Assembly (NCBI RefSeq): GCF_946998255.1
Contig: NZ_CAMPYN010000042.1
Span: 1 to 9,744 of the forward strand
Direction: 5' to 3'
From: an uncultured Helcococcus sp.
Lineage (GTDB): Bacteria > Bacillota > Clostridia > Tissierellales > Peptoniphilaceae
Length of the DNA stretch: 9,744 nt
The notes beneath the pieces were generated by a model. It saw nothing but the letters and a program-made list of their open reading frames with translations. It did not search any database and had not been told where the DNA came from. This document shows, piece after piece, positions 6,707-9,744 of the stretch; position 1 is the first letter of the stretch; the number at the start of each line of letters is the position of its first letter. The translations under genes were made by a program, and so were the position numbers.

Positions 6707-7534
6707 CTATTTTCTATTTTTCTTATTAATAGGAATTTTCTTTTGTAGTTTTGCTTCTACAAAAGCTCTTCTTTCTTCTTTTGTCAACCTATCATCATTA
6801 TCAATAAGTTGTTGTTTTCTTTGCTTGTTTTTTGTAGTGTTTTTTGTTTTTGAAGCTTTAGCCTCTTCCTTACTCTTGTTTCTAGCTTCAATATAAGTAT
6901 CAAGTTTTTCCATATCTGTAGCCCCATCAATCATCCAATTTCGCATGGTTGCAACTAAAGGATCTACAGATTTTGTCCCCCTTATACCAGAGGCAATCAT
7001 GTAGGCATAGGACATAAAGTCTGGGCTAGCATTGAAGTCATTCATAAGCTCCACAATTTTTCTTATTTCTCTAGGATTCAGGATTATTTCAACATCAGAG
7101 CTTTGAGAAATAAAGTCTTCAATAGATTTTATCATATCTCTTACAGCTAGGTTTTCTTCTTCTGTAGGAATGTCCGAGCTTACATTTTCACTAGTGGCAG
7201 CTGGGTTTTCAGTAGATATCTGTATATCAGCTAACTGTGGTGCCAATATTTGTAATCTCATGGATTTGAAAATGTATGAATCGCCATTTTTCTCAACTAC
7301 ACCCTTGTCTATCCAGTAAGACCAAGCATCTACCACTTGCCCTTCGCTTAGATTCATCTCCGCTGCAATATTTTCGTTGCTAGCATTGTCAACACCCATA
7401 TGGGCTAATGATAAGGCATATAAATAAACTTTTATTTGACTTTCGTTAGCGTTAGCCATGAGGGTATTAATAAACATATTTTCTATTGGAGTGACGCCTA
7501 AATCTAATTGATCTTTTTGTAACTCAAGTTTCAT
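6707..7534 (-). CDS. DnaD-domain replication protein
   Basis: A 275-residue protein with the two-part architecture of DnaD/DnaB-type initiation proteins of Firmicutes, which remodel origin DNA and help bring the helicase loader. Residues about 15-95 look like the winged-helix DDBH1 module (IKVYLYALSLAHMG, then NIAAEMNLSEGQVVDAWSYW). A polar linker covers 100-130. The DDBH2 domain lies at about 131-205, ending in the characteristic AYMIASGIRG and MRNWMIDG (177-204). The last 60 or so residues are strongly basic and Lys-rich, probably disordered and nucleic-acid binding. AGGAG (plus 7542-7546) sits 7 nt before the ATG, and the start overlaps the end of the acetyltransferase gene by 11 bp. It precedes the loader gene. 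It is the likely functional equivalent of B. subtilis dnaD, but paralogues and prophage versions exist, so I give no symbol. Confidence 0.85.
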   Translation of the reverse strand: MKLELQKDQLDLGVTPIENMFINTLMANANESQIKVYLYALSLAHMGVDNASNENIAAEMNLSEGQVVDAWSYWIDKGVVEKNGDSYIFKSMRLQILAPQLADIQISTENPAATSENVSSDIPTEEENLAVRDMIKSIEDFISQSSDVEIILNPREIRKIVELMNDFNASPDFMSYAYMIASGIRGTKSVDPLVATMRNWMIDGATDMEKLDTYIEARNKSKEEAKASKTKNTTKNKQRKQQLIDNDDRLTKEERRAFVEAKLQKKIPINKKNRK

Positions 7535-8108
7535 TGATATACTCCTCTCTACTTAGTCTCATAAAATAAATTTTACTTTCAATTCTGCCTCTGCTTGTCC
7601 TGAAATGCTTTTTAATTTCTTTGTATTTTTCATCTTCTAAGTCTAAGGCTTGGTTTTCAAAAACTTCATATTTTTCCTTGTATATCTTAAAGTTAAAAGC
7701 TTTGTAGAGTCTAATGGCCCTATCATTCCAAGCATTGACTTCTAAAATCAAAGTACGCATTTTCATTTCTTTGAAATAAAGATCTAAAAATAGCTTCATG
7801 GCTTCTTTTCCATAGCCTTTTGAAGTCCATTTTGAATCTATAACTATACCTAATTTTCCAGACTTTATTATTGGTTTTATTTCTTTTACACCGATAAATC
7901 CTATCATTTCATCATCCAGATTTATTGAAAAATAAGAAGCAAAATTATTTCTTTGCTTTATAAGATACCAATAATCCGCCTGGTCTTCGGTCATATCATT
8001 GTAAGAATAACCGTAAAAAAGAGGTTCATCAAAACCTCTCCATGAAGAAAATCTCTTAGTATCTTCATACTTAAGTTTTTCTAAGTATAGCTTATTCTGG
8101 CTGGTCAT
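7524..8108 (-). CDS. GNAT-family N-acetyltransferase, RimJ/RimL-like
   Basis: A 194-residue acetyl-CoA-dependent acetyltransferase of the GNAT fold, acceptor unknown. The core strands include ASYFSINLDDEMIGFIGV (57-74). The acetyl-CoA pyrophosphate loop is SKGYGKEAM (96-104), fitting the Q/R-x-x-G-x-G/A pattern loosely because the first basic position is Ser. The C-terminal motif NAWNDRAIRLYKAFNF (125-140) is typical of RimJ/RimL-like enzymes that acetylate protein N-termini or small molecules. The tail beyond 145 is charged. The start is chosen at 8108 because AGGA lies 7 nt upstream; an in-frame ATG at 8114 would add two residues but has its Shine-Dalgarno only 1 nt away. The gene begins within the 3' end of dnaB (17-bp overlap) and ends 11 bp inside the DnaD-domain gene, so translation is probably coupled. 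Confidence 0.82.
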   Translation of the reverse strand: MTSQNKLYLEKLKYEDTKRFSSWRGFDEPLFYGYSYNDMTEDQADYWYLIKQRNNFASYFSINLDDEMIGFIGVKEIKPIIKSGKLGIVIDSKWTSKGYGKEAMKLFLDLYFKEMKMRTLILEVNAWNDRAIRLYKAFNFKIYKEKYEVFENQALDLEDEKYKEIKKHFRTSRGRIESKIYFMRLSREEYINET

Positions 8109-9426
8109 AGTCATATCCTAAGTCATGGAAGGCTGTATTTTCCTTCTTGAAGAATAGTTTTCTGGTACCTGTCGGACCATTTCTATGTTTTGCTATATTT
8201 ATTTCAATTATATTTTGCTCTTCAGCATCTTCATCGTAATAGTCATCCCTATAAAGCATCATTACAACGTCCGCGTCCTGTTCAATAGCACCGGATTCTC
8301 TTAGGTCAGAAAGCATAGGTCTCTTATTTGTCCTCTCTTCTGACTTTCTTGACAATTGAGATAAGGCCAAAACTGGAATGTTTAACTCTTTAGCTAGAGC
8401 TTTTAGTCCTCTGGAAATATTTGAGATTTCCTGTTGCCTATTTTCATTCCTACCTACTTCACTTGTCATAAGCTGTAAGTAGTCGATAACAATCAAATCT
8501 AATCCTGATTCAAGTTTCAATCTCTTGGATTTGGCTCTAAGTTCTGTAAGTGAGATAGAAGCTGTATCATCGATATATAAATCAAGATTATTTAAGGTTT
8601 CTGTTGTGTTGTACAACAAGGCCCAGTCTTGCTCTTCTATATTACCAGCTATGATATCTTGTAATTCAACCTTGGATAAGATTGAAATAATCCTTTGAAG
8701 GATTTGTCTTTTTGACATTTCTAATGAGAATACTGCTACCTTGTTACCAACTAAGGCCGCATTTAACCCCATGTGGATACCTAAAGCAGTCTTACCTACA
8801 GATGGTCTAGCCGCCAAAAGAATAAAGTCAGAATTTTGCAAACCAGATAATTGATTATCCAAGTCTCTAAATCCTGTTGTAACTCCTGTTAGACTCCCGT
8901 CATTTAGAGCAATTTCAGCTATATAGGCAAAGGTTTCAGAAACTATGTCTTCTACTTTTACAAGGCCATCCTTATTGTCAAATTCTGACATTTTAAATAG
9001 CTTTTCAGAAAAGTTTCCTATCAATTCTTCTGAAGAATGCTTGCCAGTCCTTACTTCATTGATGATATTGTCACCATAAGAAAGCAATTGTCTCAAAACA
9101 GATTTTTCTTTGATGATGTCAAGATAAGCTTCATAGTTTGCGCTATAATATTGTTCATCAACTAAACTAGTTAGGTAGCTACTGCCACCAATATTGTCTA
9201 ATTGCCCCATTGATTCTATCTTGTTTATCAAGGTTGTAAAATCAACAGGAATGTTATCTTGGTTTAATGAGACTATGGCCCTAAAAACTATCTCATTTCT
9301 TAAATCATAAAAGTCTTTACTATTAATTTTTTCAAGAAGAAGATTCACCAAATCTGGGTGGATAATGGTTAGTCCCAAAACCGCCTTTTCAGTTTTTAAA
9401 TCACTAGGTGGATTAAATTGTTCCAT
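8092..9426 (-). CDS. dnaB: Replicative DNA helicase DnaB
   Basis: A 444-residue hexameric 5'-3' helicase that unwinds DNA at the replication fork and recruits primase (called DnaC in Bacillus). The N-terminal primase-interacting domain covers about 8-110, a linker follows, and the RecA-like motor occupies about 180-440. Walker A is ARPSVGKT (206-213), the catalytic Glu is in FSLEMS (233-238), Walker B is LIVIDYLQL (311-319), ALSQLSRKSEERTNKRP is at 354-370, LRESGAIEQDADVV at 375-388, and the Arg-finger region AKHRNGPTG is at 412-420. The coding sequence is uninterrupted, with no intein at the P-loop or other usual insertion sites. The start has AGGGGA at plus 9431-9436, 4 nt upstream. It lies 17 bp after rplI, a common Firmicute pairing, and overlaps the acetyltransferase gene. 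Confidence 0.97.
   Translation of the reverse strand: MEQFNPPSDLKTEKAVLGLTIIHPDLVNLLLEKINSKDFYDLRNEIVFRAIVSLNQDNIPVDFTTLINKIESMGQLDNIGGSSYLTSLVDEQYYSANYEAYLDIIKEKSVLRQLLSYGDNIINEVRTGKHSSEELIGNFSEKLFKMSEFDNKDGLVKVEDIVSETFAYIAEIALNDGSLTGVTTGFRDLDNQLSGLQNSDFILLAARPSVGKTALGIHMGLNAALVGNKVAVFSLEMSKRQILQRIISILSKVELQDIIAGNIEEQDWALLYNTTETLNNLDLYIDDTASISLTELRAKSKRLKLESGLDLIVIDYLQLMTSEVGRNENRQQEISNISRGLKALAKELNIPVLALSQLSRKSEERTNKRPMLSDLRESGAIEQDADVVMMLYRDDYYDEDAEEQNIIEINIAKHRNGPTGTRKLFFKKENTAFHDLGYDYDQPE
8116..8119 (-). promoter_or_regulatory. Ribosome binding site deciding the acetyltransferase start
   Basis: AGGA on the minus strand, inside the dnaB coding region, is 7 nt from the ATG at 8108 and 1 nt from the ATG at 8114. 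Normal spacing favours the downstream ATG, making the protein begin MTSQNK rather than MTMTSQNK. Confidence 0.65.
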
Positions 9427-9443
9427 ATCTTCCCCTTTTATTC

Positions 9444-9744
9444 TTATTGACCCTTAACTTCTACTTTTAGGTCTGCTGTCATTTCAGGGAATACTCTAAC
9501 TTTAACTGTATATCTTCCTGATGTTTTAATATTTTCGCTTAGTTCAACTTTCTTTTTGTCTATTTCAAAACCTTTTTCTTTCAATTCATCTGCTATATCT
9601 TGGGCAGTTACTGAACCGAATAATTTTCCATCTTCACCAGATTTCTTTTCAACAACTAGGTCTAATTCTTCTAATTTTGATTTTAATTCTTCAGCTTCAG
9701 CTTTATTTTGTTTAAATTCTTCTTTTAATCTAGCCTGTTCTTCC
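9444..9744 (-). CDS. rplI: 50S ribosomal protein L9, C-terminal part (5' end beyond the window)
   Basis: Reading the minus strand from the right edge gives 99 residues ending in a TAA stop at 9446-9444. The visible part begins in the long connecting helix (EEQARLKEEFKQNKAEAEEL), then has the C-terminal rRNA-binding domain with KLFGSVTAQDIADEL (40-54) and GRYTVKVRVFPEMTADLKV (76-94). KLFGSVT is the family hallmark. About 50 N-terminal residues of the usual 148 or so are missing because the window ends. L9 binds 23S rRNA at the base of the L1 stalk and helps maintain reading-frame fidelity. It precedes dnaB by 17 bp, with no terminator or room for a promoter between them, so the minus-strand transcript starts further upstream. 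Confidence 0.95.
   Translation of the reverse strand, partial: EEQARLKEEFKQNKAEAEELKSKLEELDLVVEKKSGEDGKLFGSVTAQDIADELKEKGFEIDKKKVELSENIKTSGRYTVKVRVFPEMTADLKVEVKGQ

Noticed and set aside
8786..8810. Intein or insertion in the DnaB Walker A region
   Set aside because: ARPSVGKTALGIH reads straight through, and total length is normal for DnaB.
9427..9443. Separate promoter or terminator between rplI and dnaB
   Set aside because: The 17-bp gap holds only the dnaB ribosome binding site AGGGGA, with no hairpin and no space for a promoter.

Overview
This is an AT-rich stretch of a low-GC Gram-positive chromosome. Arginine is mostly AGA, ribosome binding sites are GGAGG-like, MurG is of the staphylococcal/enterococcal sequence type, and a DnaD-domain protein lies beside a DnaI-like helicase loader. 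These features indicate Firmicutes in the broad sense. An anaerobic coccus of the Peptoniphilaceae/Tissierellia (Anaerococcus-like) is my best guess, but that placement is inference from general resemblance and was not tested.

Layout: positions 1-284 have no credible gene. They hold a 42-bp tandem repeat (1-125, cut by the window edge) and a probable promoter. On the plus strand follow ddl (D-Ala-D-Ala ligase) and murF, 5 bp apart. They make the D-Ala-D-Ala dipeptide and attach it to the peptidoglycan precursor. A strong hairpin at 2713-2756 ends this unit and the opposing one.

From the right edge to 2739, everything is on the minus strand in one very compact cluster: rplI (partial, ribosomal protein L9), dnaB (replicative helicase), a GNAT acetyltransferase, a DnaD-domain protein, a DnaI/DnaC-like helicase loader, a YjeF N-terminal-domain protein (NAD(P)HX epimerase family), serS, and murG. 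Gaps run from -17 to +17 bp, several stop and start codons overlap, and nearly every gene has its own Shine-Dalgarno sequence. This looks like one operon that joins translation, replisome loading, metabolite repair, tRNA charging and lipid II synthesis. Its promoter lies beyond the right edge.

The two convergent units share a biochemical theme at their meeting point: MurF completes UDP-MurNAc-pentapeptide, and MurG acts two steps later, after MraY, to make lipid II. The core genes are ordinary housekeeping genes. The features most worth a second look are the phased dyad repeats upstream of ddl, the acetyltransferase wedged between helicase and loader genes, the YjeF-type protein with a divergent glycine-rich motif, and the terminator that overlaps the end of murG. 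I found no clear evidence of a wholly new system.
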